This document shows, one piece after another, positions 33,262 through 41,326 of a DNA stretch of 64,000 bases; position 1 is the stretch's first letter; each line of letters opens with the position of its first letter. The DNA is taken from the NCBI GenBank assembly GCA_041393415.1, contig JAWKKE010000004.1, positions 62,001-126,000 of the forward strand. Direction: 5' to 3'. The stretch comes from Thermoleophilia bacterium. GTDB taxonomy: Bacteria; Actinomycetota; Thermoleophilia; UBA2241. A model generated the notes under the pieces. The model was not told the DNA's origin, did no database searches, and worked only from the letters and a program-made list of their open reading frames with translations. A program made the translations under genes and the position numbers.

Positions 33262-33400
33262 TGAAGAAAGCCGCTACCCGGATGCACAAGTCATCCGGGT
33301 AGCGGCCCGACTACCCCATTACCTCCACGACGGCAGTGCGCCGTGGACCCATTTCGATCTTCGCGCGCGCATTCTATCGAAGCACGTCACCCGAACACAA
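33262..33400 (-). ncRNA. Candidate small RNA or riboswitch-like leader between lon and nhaD copy 2
   Basis: On the minus strand a promoter TTGTGT (33400-33395), 18-base spacer, TAGAAT (33376-33371) would start a ~100-base RNA near 33364. It contains a CCACGGC...GTCGTGG stem and ends at a perfect 15-bp hairpin (33306-33292 with 33284-33270, 7-base loop) followed by a TTTCTTC run, a good intrinsic terminator. The stretch lies ~80 bases past the lon stop and 234 bases before the antiporter. It may be a stand-alone RNA or an attenuator for nhaD copy 2. I do not recognise a known class. The hairpin can also terminate lon. Confidence 0.45.
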
Positions 33401-33478
33401 GAGGCGCTACGATTGCCGGCCCCGCGTGACAGGCCCAGCGTCGTCGCCTGAAGCCGCGTCTTCTCGCGTTAGCGCTCG

Positions 33479-36049
33479 CTATCCTTCGTGCGGCCGGGGC
33501 TGCCGTGTCCGTGCCGCTCCCTTGCCTACCCTGCGCGCGGCTGCCGGAGCAGAGTGCTTCGTGGCCGCCGCCTCGGACTTCTTGCCGCTGGCGCCGGTAC
33601 CGCGCGCGGCCTTGCGCCGAGCGCGATCGAGCAACTCTCCCGCCTCCTCGATGAGATCGCCCGCCTCGATGAGGTCGCGCGTCTCGCCGCTGGTATGCAG
33701 CCCCATGGCTACCTCCCACACCTGCTCGACGCGATCGACGGGGACGAACCGCATGCCCTGACGCAACTCCTCCGGAACGTCCTCGAGATCGGCCTCGTTA
33801 CGGCTTGGCAGAATGACCGTCGAGATACCGGCGCGCTGTGCCGCGAGAGTCTTCTCCTTCAGGCCGCCGATCGGCAGAACCTGTCCCGTCAGCGTGACCT
33901 CTCCGGTCATGGCGACCTCGCTACTCACCGGCGTGCCGGTCACGAGCGAGCAGATCGCAGTAGCCATGGTGACGCCGGCGCTCGGCCCGTCCTTGGGGAT
34001 GGCGCCGGCGGGAACATGGATGTGGATGTCGTGTGTCCTGAAGTAGTCGTCGGGGATGCCGAGTTCGCGCGAGTGAGCGCGCACATAGCTCATCGCCGCG
34101 GTCGCCGACTCCCTCATCACGTCACCCAGCTGACCCGTCACCGTCACGTGGCCCGCGCCCGGCATAGCCGAGGCCTCAACGAAGAGGATGTCACCGCCGA
34201 CCGGCGTCCAGGCGAGCCCCGTGGCCACGCCGGGGTCGCTTGTGCGTCGCTTGACCTCGGCATACACGCGCGGGCGTCCGAGCAACTCGCGCACCTTCTT
34301 GGGATCGACACGGAAACGCTTGCGCGTCGGCGCCGGCATCTCGGCAACGACGCGCGCCAGCTTGCGACAGACCGTGCCGATCTCACGCTCCAAGTTACGC
34401 ACGCCGGCCTCATGCGTGTACGACTGAATGATCTCGGTCAGCGCCTCGTCGGTGAACGTCACTTGGCTCGGGCGCAGGCCGTTCTTCTCAACCTGGCGCG
34501 CCACAAGGTAGTTGCGCGCGATCTGCAGTTTCTCGGCGATCGTGTAGCCGGCGAGCTGGATGATCTCCATACGGTCGCGCAGTGGTGGCGGGATCGGCTC
34601 AAGCTGATTGGCGGTCGTGATGAACATCACCTTGCTGAGATCGAACGGCAGGTCCATGTAGTGATCGCGGAAGGTGGTGTTCTGTTCTGGGTCGAGGACT
34701 TCGAGAAGCGCGCTCGATGGATCGCCGCGCCAGTCGGCACCCGTCTTGTCGATCTCGTCGATCATGAACAGCGGATTGTTGGTGCCGGCGTCACGGACGG
34801 CACGGATGATGATCCCGGGCATCGCCCCAACGTAGGTGCGGCGATGCCCACGCACCTCGGCCTCATCGCGCACGCCGCCGACACTGATACGCTCGAACTC
34901 GCGCCCGGTGGCGGCGGCGATGGAGTGACCAAGACTGGTCTTGCCGACACCGGGCGGGCCGACGAAGCAGAGGATCGGCCCGTGCAGGTCGGGCTTGAGC
35001 TTGCGCACGGCGAGGAACTCGAGGATGCGGTCCTTCACCTTGTCGAGATCGTAGTGATCACGATCGAGAATCTGACGAGCGTGCGCGATATCGAGGTTGT
35101 CCTCGCTGCTCACAGACCACGGCAGCGCGAGAATCCAATCGAGATACGTGCGGATCACAGGATACTCGGCGCTCTGCGGCGAGATGTGTGAGAGGCGCTC
35201 AAGCTCCCGGCGGGCGGCCTTGTCGGCCTCTTCCGGGAGTTTGAGCTCGTCGATCTTGGCTCGCAGCTCGCTGATCTCGGCCTCTTGCTCATTCGTCTCA
35301 CCGAGTTCTTGCTGGATGGCGCGTAGTTGCTGGCGCAGGAAGTACTCGCGCTGCCCCTTGTCGATCTCGCTGCGGATATCGCTCTGGATCTTGGAGCCGA
35401 GCTCAAGGACATCGAGTTCCCTTGTGAGGATGCTGACCAGCATGCGCATGCGCTTCTCAACGTCGTTCTCCTCGAGCAATGGCTGCTTGTCTTCGACCTT
35501 GAGACGCACGGTGCCGACGATGAAGAACGTCAGCGGTCCAGGCTCGGAGATGTTGGCCGCCGCGTCCTGCAACTCCTCCGGCAGATAGGGTACGAGAGCG
35601 ACTATTCGGCTGAAGAGGTTGAGCAGGCTGGAGCGCAGCGCCTCAACCTCCCGCCCGCTCGGCACGACGTCCTCGAGCGGCGTGATGTCGGCGGCGAGAT
35701 AGGGCGTCTCGCGTACGTAGTGGTCGATGCGCACACGGCGCATGCCCTGCACGAGGACACGCATCGTCCCGTCGGGCAGCTTGACCATCTTGTGCGCAAG
35801 ACCCACAGTGCCCACCGAATACAGGTCGTCCGGCCCCGGCACCTCGATCTCGCTGTTCTTGCTCGCCACGAAAGCGAGCAGACGGTCGCCCGCCATCACG
35901 TCGTCCATGAGACGCAGACTGCGCTCCTGGCCGATAGTCAACGGCACCATCATGTCCGGGTAGACCACAGTGTCCTTGAGCGGCAGGACGGGAAGCGTGC
36001 CGGGGATCTCTGGCGCCTGCTCGACGAGAATCGGCTGCTCCTCGCTCAT
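33479..36049 (-). CDS. lon: ATP-dependent protease Lon
   Basis: The 856-residue LonA protease degrades misfolded and regulatory proteins. It has the N-terminal LON substrate-binding domain, a coiled-coil region (EQEAEISELRAKIDELK), the AAA+ module with Walker A G364-PPGVGK370-T and Walker B FMIDEIDK, and the C-terminal protease domain with the catalytic dyad S690 (KDGPSAGV) and K733 (GGLKEKT), 43 residues apart as in E. coli Lon. About 60 extra residues at the C-terminus are Ala/Lys/Arg rich. Its ATG overlaps the hsp20 stop by four bases (ATGA), so both are made together. Confidence 0.97.
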   Translation of the reverse strand: MSEEQPILVEQAPEIPGTLPVLPLKDTVVYPDMMVPLTIGQERSLRLMDDVMAGDRLLAFVASKNSEIEVPGPDDLYSVGTVGLAHKMVKLPDGTMRVLVQGMRRVRIDHYVRETPYLAADITPLEDVVPSGREVEALRSSLLNLFSRIVALVPYLPEELQDAAANISEPGPLTFFIVGTVRLKVEDKQPLLEENDVEKRMRMLVSILTRELDVLELGSKIQSDIRSEIDKGQREYFLRQQLRAIQQELGETNEQEAEISELRAKIDELKLPEEADKAARRELERLSHISPQSAEYPVIRTYLDWILALPWSVSSEDNLDIAHARQILDRDHYDLDKVKDRILEFLAVRKLKPDLHGPILCFVGPPGVGKTSLGHSIAAATGREFERISVGGVRDEAEVRGHRRTYVGAMPGIIIRAVRDAGTNNPLFMIDEIDKTGADWRGDPSSALLEVLDPEQNTTFRDHYMDLPFDLSKVMFITTANQLEPIPPPLRDRMEIIQLAGYTIAEKLQIARNYLVARQVEKNGLRPSQVTFTDEALTEIIQSYTHEAGVRNLEREIGTVCRKLARVVAEMPAPTRKRFRVDPKKVRELLGRPRVYAEVKRRTSDPGVATGLAWTPVGGDILFVEASAMPGAGHVTVTGQLGDVMRESATAAMSYVRAHSRELGIPDDYFRTHDIHIHVPAGAIPKDGPSAGVTMATAICSLVTGTPVSSEVAMTGEVTLTGQVLPIGGLKEKTLAAQRAGISTVILPSRNEADLEDVPEELRQGMRFVPVDRVEQVWEVAMGLHTSGETRDLIEAGDLIEEAGELLDRARRKAARGTGASGKKSEAAATKHSAPAAARRVGKGAARTRQPRPHEG

Positions 36050-36480
36050 GCTTCCCCCCCATGGCGACGGATATCGATCTTGTGTGCCCCGGCGGCACGC
36101 TCCACCAGTGCCATGCGAACCTCGAGGATGCCGGCCTCATAGGTCGCCGTCGTCACTTCGGGGTCGATGTCGACCACGACGCGCAAGCGGCGCTCGAATG
36201 CGCCGTAGTCCATCTCCACCTGTTGGTAGACGCGCCCCTCACCGCTCGCAAAAGCGCGCTCGCCGCGGACCACAAGTTCGCGACTGTCGACCGTAAGCTC
36301 GATGTCGGCCAGCGAGACGCCCGGCAATTCGAACCGAGCCACGAGCTCGTGACTCCGTTCATCCACATACGCATCTGCAGCCGGTGAGAACCGCCCGCCG
36401 AAGTACCGCTGCCGCGACGTTAACTCACATGAATCGTTGAACGCGCGCAGTATCTCGCTGTGCATCCTGTCGAAATCCAA
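36046..36480 (-). CDS. Hsp20/alpha-crystallin small heat shock protein
   Basis: The 144-residue chaperone has a single alpha-crystallin domain: ADAYVDERSHELVARFELPGV, the central VDSRELVVRGER strand pair and a final GILEVRMAL. I choose the TTG at 36480, seven bases after AAGGAGT, giving M-D-F-D-R-M; the next ATG is 15 bases further in and the longer frame upstream is not family-like. It holds unfolding proteins for refolding or for the Lon protease encoded by the overlapping next gene. I saw no CIRCE or HAIR element upstream. Confidence 0.93.
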   Translation of the reverse strand: MDFDRMHSEILRAFNDSCELTSRQRYFGGRFSPAADAYVDERSHELVARFELPGVSLADIELTVDSRELVVRGERAFASGEGRVYQQVEMDYGAFERRLRVVVDIDPEVTTATYEAGILEVRMALVERAAGAHKIDIRRHGGEA

Positions 36481-36621
36481 TGCCTGACTCCTTGCGCGAG
36501 GCCCCAAGCGGCCATACCTGAACACTGGGAGAGTACTACCCGGTACCGACCTAGACAAAAAGCTCGTTGAAGAGCCGGGGTCGCACGCCGATAGTCGGCA
36601 CAGAGAATCAATGGCTGCTAC

Positions 36622-38847
36622 ATGACACACCTCCTACATACCGTCCGCGACCTCTCGGTGCGCTGGAAGATCATCCTGCCCTTCGTCCTGCTGGCGACAG
36701 TCACCTGGTTCGTTGCCGCCAGCATCCTCGAGCGCTCCTCGACGGAGGCGATCACCACGCAGAGCCGCGCGGAGGCGCGGCGCGTCTCTGACGCGGCGGC
36801 GCACCACTTGGCTCTGCGCGTGCGCTTCATCGGCCGCGAAGTGGCCATACAGTGCCTTGAAGCGGAGGTCTTCGTCGGCCACGTCACAGCGGAGAACACC
36901 GTCGACGCCATACGGCCGGGCATCACTGAGATGTTCATGCGGGACACATCCCTCAAGCGGCCGTTCCTCGCCGATCTCGTCAAGGTTGTCGACGGCGACA
37001 ATCGGGCCGTGGTCGACCTGCGGCTGAATCGCCTAACCACATCCGCCGTTGAGGACAAGGAGCTGATCGCAACGGCCCGAGAGGAGCTCTCCGCCGAAGG
37101 CATAATCACCACCACCAGCGAGTCGCCGACCACCTACGTCGCAGGAGCCGCAGGGATCAAGACGGCCGACCCCAAGTCGTCGATCCTCATCATGGGCATC
37201 GAACTCGACGACGAAATGCTGGACGAAATGGGTCTCTCGGCCACGCACGACGTCTTCGTCGTCGGCCCGAAAGGAATCATCGGTGCGACCGGCCCCACGG
37301 CGGACTCGGCGGAGCTGAGGGAGGCGGTTCAACTCGCCACCGGCGATGAGATGACCGTCGGCGATAGCACATACGCCATCGCCGAGACGCCCATTACCCT
37401 CGACATCGCCCCCGACCTGCGCGTCGTCGCCGTTATCCCCCTGGACGGATTCGTCGCCGATACCGGCGCTCAAGTGCAAGCGTGGCTCGTCCTCGCCCTG
37501 GGGATTGCCGCCTTCCTCGTCCTCGCCCTCTGGCTCTCGAACACACTCACGCGCCCCCTGAGAGCCGTCACAGCGGTCGCGCAGGAACTCACCGACGGCA
37601 ACATGACCGCCCGCGCGCCGATCTCGTCCAAAGACGAGATCGGCACCCTTGCCAACGCGTTCAACCGGATGGGCGACGAACTCGCTCGCCGCGACGCACG
37701 CCTGAGCGAGGCCTTTGCCGAGCTCAAGTTCCTGAGCGAGACGGACGCCCTTACCGGCCTCCTCAACTACAGGGCAATTCACGCCGCGATCGAGCGCGAG
37801 ATCGCACTGGCCAAACGCCACTATCGAGTATTCAGCATCGTCATCCTTGACATCGACAACCTCAAACTCATCAATGACACCTACGGACACGCGGCGGGAG
37901 ACACCGTGATCCGGCAAGTCGCCGACGTGGCACGCAACAGCACGAGGGAGAGCGACCTCGTAGGTCGTCACGGCGGCGACGAGTTCATGATGATCCTGCC
38001 GCGAACGACCACGACTCAGGCACACCACGTCGCCGATAAGCTCCGCGATGTGATGCTGGACCACCCGTTCATCGCCCCCGATGGAGGTCTCCACGTCCCG
38101 ATCCGCTTCAGCCTCGGCGTCGCCACCTTCCCCGACGATGGCGACAACAGCGCCGCCATCCTCGCGCGCGCAGATGAGAACCTCTACACATCGAAGCGCC
38201 GCGGCGGCGACATGATCACCAGCGGCCACGAGCCGGGGCCCGCGCGAAAGACACTCCTGCGCGGGTTCAGCATTCTCGACTCGCTCGTGATCGCCGTCGA
38301 CAACAAAGACCGCTACACCTATCAGCACTCTGAGGATGTCACGCGCCTCGCCCTCCTGATCGCCGACGAGCTCGGACTCGACGAGCCTACCCAGGACATC
38401 CTGCGCACGGCCGGTCTCCTCCACGATGTGGGCAAGATCGGCGTGCCGGACACGCTCCTCCGCAAGCCGGGGCGCTTGACACCCCTTGAGTACGAGCACG
38501 TCAAGCGCCACCCAGCCATGGGTGCCGCACTCATCCAGGGCATTCCGGACGAAGAGGAGATACGCGCGGCGATCGTCTCTCACCACGAGCACTGGGACGG
38601 CAGCGGCTTTCCCCGGGGACTCCGCGGCACGGAGATCCCGCTGCTGGGTCGCATCCTGGCCGCCGCCGACGCCTACTCGGCGATGACGAGTCATCGACCC
38701 TACCGCAAGGCGCTTCCCGACTCGGAGGCGATCGAACAGCTCGTCGCCGGTGCGGGCACGCAGTTCGATCCCGATGTCGTCGCCGCCTTTGTGCACGCCA
38801 TTCAACTACACGAAGCAGTCGGCGCGCAGCCCGTCGCGACACACTGA
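36622..38847 (+). CDS. Membrane sensor with HAMP, GGDEF and HD-GYP-like domains, copy 1
   Basis: The 741-residue protein has an N-terminal helix (IILPFVLLATVTWFVAASIL), a ~270-residue extracytoplasmic Cache-like sensor, a second helix (AWLVLALGIAAFLVLALWL), HAMP, a GGDEF domain with intact GRHGGDEF, and a C-terminal HD-GYP-type phosphodiesterase domain with LLHDVGKIGVPD and HHEHWDGSGFP. The GYP signature is GFP here, a conservative change. It could both make and break c-di-GMP. It is divergent from hsp20-lon, and a closely related gene follows. Confidence 0.92.
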   Translation: MTHLLHTVRDLSVRWKIILPFVLLATVTWFVAASILERSSTEAITTQSRAEARRVSDAAAHHLALRVRFIGREVAIQCLEAEVFVGHVTAENTVDAIRPGITEMFMRDTSLKRPFLADLVKVVDGDNRAVVDLRLNRLTTSAVEDKELIATAREELSAEGIITTTSESPTTYVAGAAGIKTADPKSSILIMGIELDDEMLDEMGLSATHDVFVVGPKGIIGATGPTADSAELREAVQLATGDEMTVGDSTYAIAETPITLDIAPDLRVVAVIPLDGFVADTGAQVQAWLVLALGIAAFLVLALWLSNTLTRPLRAVTAVAQELTDGNMTARAPISSKDEIGTLANAFNRMGDELARRDARLSEAFAELKFLSETDALTGLLNYRAIHAAIEREIALAKRHYRVFSIVILDIDNLKLINDTYGHAAGDTVIRQVADVARNSTRESDLVGRHGGDEFMMILPRTTTTQAHHVADKLRDVMLDHPFIAPDGGLHVPIRFSLGVATFPDDGDNSAAILARADENLYTSKRRGGDMITSGHEPGPARKTLLRGFSILDSLVIAVDNKDRYTYQHSEDVTRLALLIADELGLDEPTQDILRTAGLLHDVGKIGVPDTLLRKPGRLTPLEYEHVKRHPAMGAALIQGIPDEEEIRAAIVSHHEHWDGSGFPRGLRGTEIPLLGRILAAADAYSAMTSHRPYRKALPDSEAIEQLVAGAGTQFDPDVVAAFVHAIQLHEAVGAQPVATH

Positions 38848-38972
38848 CGGACTTGGCTACCACATGCCGTCCCCATTATCAGAAGTGGACAAGTGGCCTA
38901 TTCAGGCCGACTCGGCGCAGCCCGATACGCCAGACAGACCGCGATCTGACCGCGCAACACACCGGAGGAACG

Positions 38973-39011
38973 ATGCGCGAAGCTTCCACATCGGGACCGC
39001 CAACGCGATGA
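38973..39011 (+). CDS. Putative 12-codon leader ORF with strong ribosome site
   Basis: ATG at 38973 is preceded by GGAGGAAC with ideal spacing. The frame reads MREASTSGPPTR and stops at TGA 39009-39011, overlapping by four bases (ATGA) the ATG of the next GGDEF-HD protein, which itself has no good site. The likely role is translational coupling. No other evidence that the peptide matters. Confidence 0.45.
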   Translation: MREASTSGPPTR

Positions 39012-41230
39012 CACGATTGCGCGAAGCTGTGCACGCACTTTCGCTACGCTGGCGAATTCTTCTACCCTTCGTCGCTCTCTGCACCGTCACGTGGATCGTC
39101 GCCGCGAGCATTCTCAGCCGTTCCGCGGAGGACTTGATTCTGACCCAGGGTCGCGCCGAAGCAAGTCAAGCAGCGACAGCAGCCGCACGGCACATCGAAC
39201 TGCGCACGACGTACCTCGAGCGCGAAGCCGGCGTGCTCGGCGGTGAAGCGGAGCTCATCGTGGGCGACCGCACGGCGGCAGAGGCACTCCCCGACTACTT
39301 CGCCGACCTGACGAAAGCGTTCACAGTCGGCACGCTGACGAATCAGCCCTTCTTCGCTGACATGGTGAAGGTCGAGACGGCACCGGGCAAGGTTCTCATC
39401 GATCTGCGCCGCGACCTCGTGAGCACCGGAAAGCTCGACGACAAGGCGCTCTTCACTGAGGCACGAGCAGGCAAGACGGCGAGCGGCATAGTCACCGTGA
39501 GCGGCCGTAACAAGGCCTACATCGCCGCCTCGGTGCAGATCTCGAGCGGCGACCCAGACGGCCTCGTGTTCCTCATGGGCAAGTCGCTGGACGAGACCGT
39601 GGTCTCAGAGATGGGCCTGACCGGACAACACGACATCTTCATCATCGGTCCTAACGGCGTGCTGGCCGCGGGCGGCCCGACAGCGAACGACGAGGACCTC
39701 GCCGATCGCGCCGTGGAAGGAGCCGACGGAGAGATCGCGATCGGCGATTCCACGTACATCCTTGCGAGCGCCCCCATCAGCACGAGCCTCACTCCAGGGC
39801 TGCGCGTCGTGGCCGCCCTGCCTACCGCACCCTTCATCGCCGACGCACACGCCGCCAGCACGCGAGCATGGCTCGTGCTCGGCGTCGGCCTCTTGCTCTT
39901 CGTCACTGTCGCGCTCATCCTCTCAACCAGGATCACGCGACCATTGGCAGCCGTCACCGCAGCGGCGCGCCAGCTCGCCGCGGGACATCTCGACTCACGG
40001 GCCCCGGTCCACGCGGGCGGCGAAGTCGGCGAGCTCGCCGCCGCGTTCAACGCCATGGGCGACGAGCTCGCTGCGCGCGACCGTCGTCTCTCGCAAGTCA
40101 TCGATGAGCTCAAACGTCTGAGCGAGACCGACCCGCTCACCGAACTGCTCAATCATCGCGCCGTTCACGCAGCGTTCGAACGCGAGCTCTCGCGCGCTCA
40201 GCGCCACAACCACACGCTCGGCGTCACCATCCTCGACATCGACAACTTCAAACTCGTCAACGACACGTATGGACACGCCGCCGGCGACTGCGTACTCCGC
40301 CAAGTCACGGAGGCGCTCCGGGCCAACACCCGAATGGGTGACGTCGTTGGGCGGCACGGTGGCGACGAGTTCATGATCATCCTGCCCGAGACCGACGCCG
40401 ACGAGACGCTGCGCGTCGCCGACAAGCTCCGCGTTGCCATGCACGAACACCCGCTCGCCACCGACGACGGGATGCGCATTCCGATTCGGTTGAGCTTTGG
40501 AACCGCGACCTTCCCGAGCAACGGCAAACAGATCAACGAGCTCCTCGCGTACGCCGACGCCAACCTCTACCTATCGAAACGTCGCGGTGGCGACACCGTC
40601 ACGCGCGGCGATGAGCGAGACCTGCCCGAACATCTCTCTGGAGGCGGCTTCACCATGCTGGACTCGCTCATCGCCGCCGTCGACAACAAGGACCGCTACA
40701 CGCGCCAACACTCTGAGGAAGTCACCCGCTACGCCCTGATGCTGGCCACCTACCTCGACCTCGGCGAGGGCGAGAAGCGCATCCTCCACGCCGCCGGCCT
40801 CCTGCACGACGTGGGCAAGATCGGCGTTCCCGACGTCCTCCTGCGCAAGCCCGGACGTCTCGCCGACGCCGAGTACGAGATCGTCAAGAACCATGCCGCA
40901 CTCGGCGCGGCGCTCATCCAAGACATCCCCGACGAAGACGAGGTTCGCATGGCGATCGTCGCCCATCATGAGCACTGGGATGGCTCTGGTTTCCCCGCCG
41001 GCCTCAGAGGCGATGAGATCCCGTTCCTCGCCCGGATTCTCGCCGTCGCCGATGCTTACTCGGCGATGACCAGCGACCGTCCATACCGCAAGGCCCTGAC
41101 GCACGAAGACGCCCTCGAGCAACTCGTCGAAGCATCCGGAACGCAACTCGACCCGGAGCTCGCGGAAGCGTTCGTGCAGGCGATCGCTGGCGCTGCCTCG
41201 CCACACCAAAGAGTCCACGCGACCTTCTAG
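39008..41230 (+). CDS. Membrane sensor with HAMP, GGDEF and HD-GYP-like domains, copy 2
   Basis: This 740-residue paralogue of the preceding gene has the same plan: N-terminal helix (ILLPFVALCTVTWIVAASIL), extracytoplasmic sensor, second helix, HAMP, GGDEF (GRHGGDEFMIILPETD) and HD domain (LLHDVGKIGVPD, HHEHWDGSGFP). The sensor regions have diverged most, suggesting different signals with the same output. The ATG at 39008 aligns with the start of copy 1 and is preferred over in-frame starts that would extend into the previous gene. It is coupled to a 12-codon leader ORF. Confidence 0.92.
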   Translation: MTRLREAVHALSLRWRILLPFVALCTVTWIVAASILSRSAEDLILTQGRAEASQAATAAARHIELRTTYLEREAGVLGGEAELIVGDRTAAEALPDYFADLTKAFTVGTLTNQPFFADMVKVETAPGKVLIDLRRDLVSTGKLDDKALFTEARAGKTASGIVTVSGRNKAYIAASVQISSGDPDGLVFLMGKSLDETVVSEMGLTGQHDIFIIGPNGVLAAGGPTANDEDLADRAVEGADGEIAIGDSTYILASAPISTSLTPGLRVVAALPTAPFIADAHAASTRAWLVLGVGLLLFVTVALILSTRITRPLAAVTAAARQLAAGHLDSRAPVHAGGEVGELAAAFNAMGDELAARDRRLSQVIDELKRLSETDPLTELLNHRAVHAAFERELSRAQRHNHTLGVTILDIDNFKLVNDTYGHAAGDCVLRQVTEALRANTRMGDVVGRHGGDEFMIILPETDADETLRVADKLRVAMHEHPLATDDGMRIPIRLSFGTATFPSNGKQINELLAYADANLYLSKRRGGDTVTRGDERDLPEHLSGGGFTMLDSLIAAVDNKDRYTRQHSEEVTRYALMLATYLDLGEGEKRILHAAGLLHDVGKIGVPDVLLRKPGRLADAEYEIVKNHAALGAALIQDIPDEDEVRMAIVAHHEHWDGSGFPAGLRGDEIPFLARILAVADAYSAMTSDRPYRKALTHEDALEQLVEASGTQLDPELAEAFVQAIAGAASPHQRVHATF

Positions 41231-41326
41231 AGCGGCGGACGCGAGTCTCCCGAGCCGGCCCGGTGCCACGAATATGCGGGGGTCAACACCCGTGCATCCG
41301 TCGCCACGGCGCTGTACGATGAGATC

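Noticed and set aside
33488..35191. 567-codon plus-strand frame opposite lon
   Set aside because: It is antisense to a clear lon gene with all motifs; long shadow frames are expected in GC-rich DNA.
36481..36621. CIRCE or HAIR heat-shock operator upstream of hsp20-lon
   Set aside because: Neither the TTAGCACTC nor the CTTGAGT inverted-repeat consensus is present.
37033..38805. 590-codon minus-strand frame opposite the first GGDEF-HD gene
   Set aside because: Antisense shadow of a well-supported gene; no domain recognised in it.
38750..39007. In-frame upstream extension of the second GGDEF-HD gene
   Set aside because: It would overlap the preceding gene and is not matched by the paralogue, whose start aligns with 39008.
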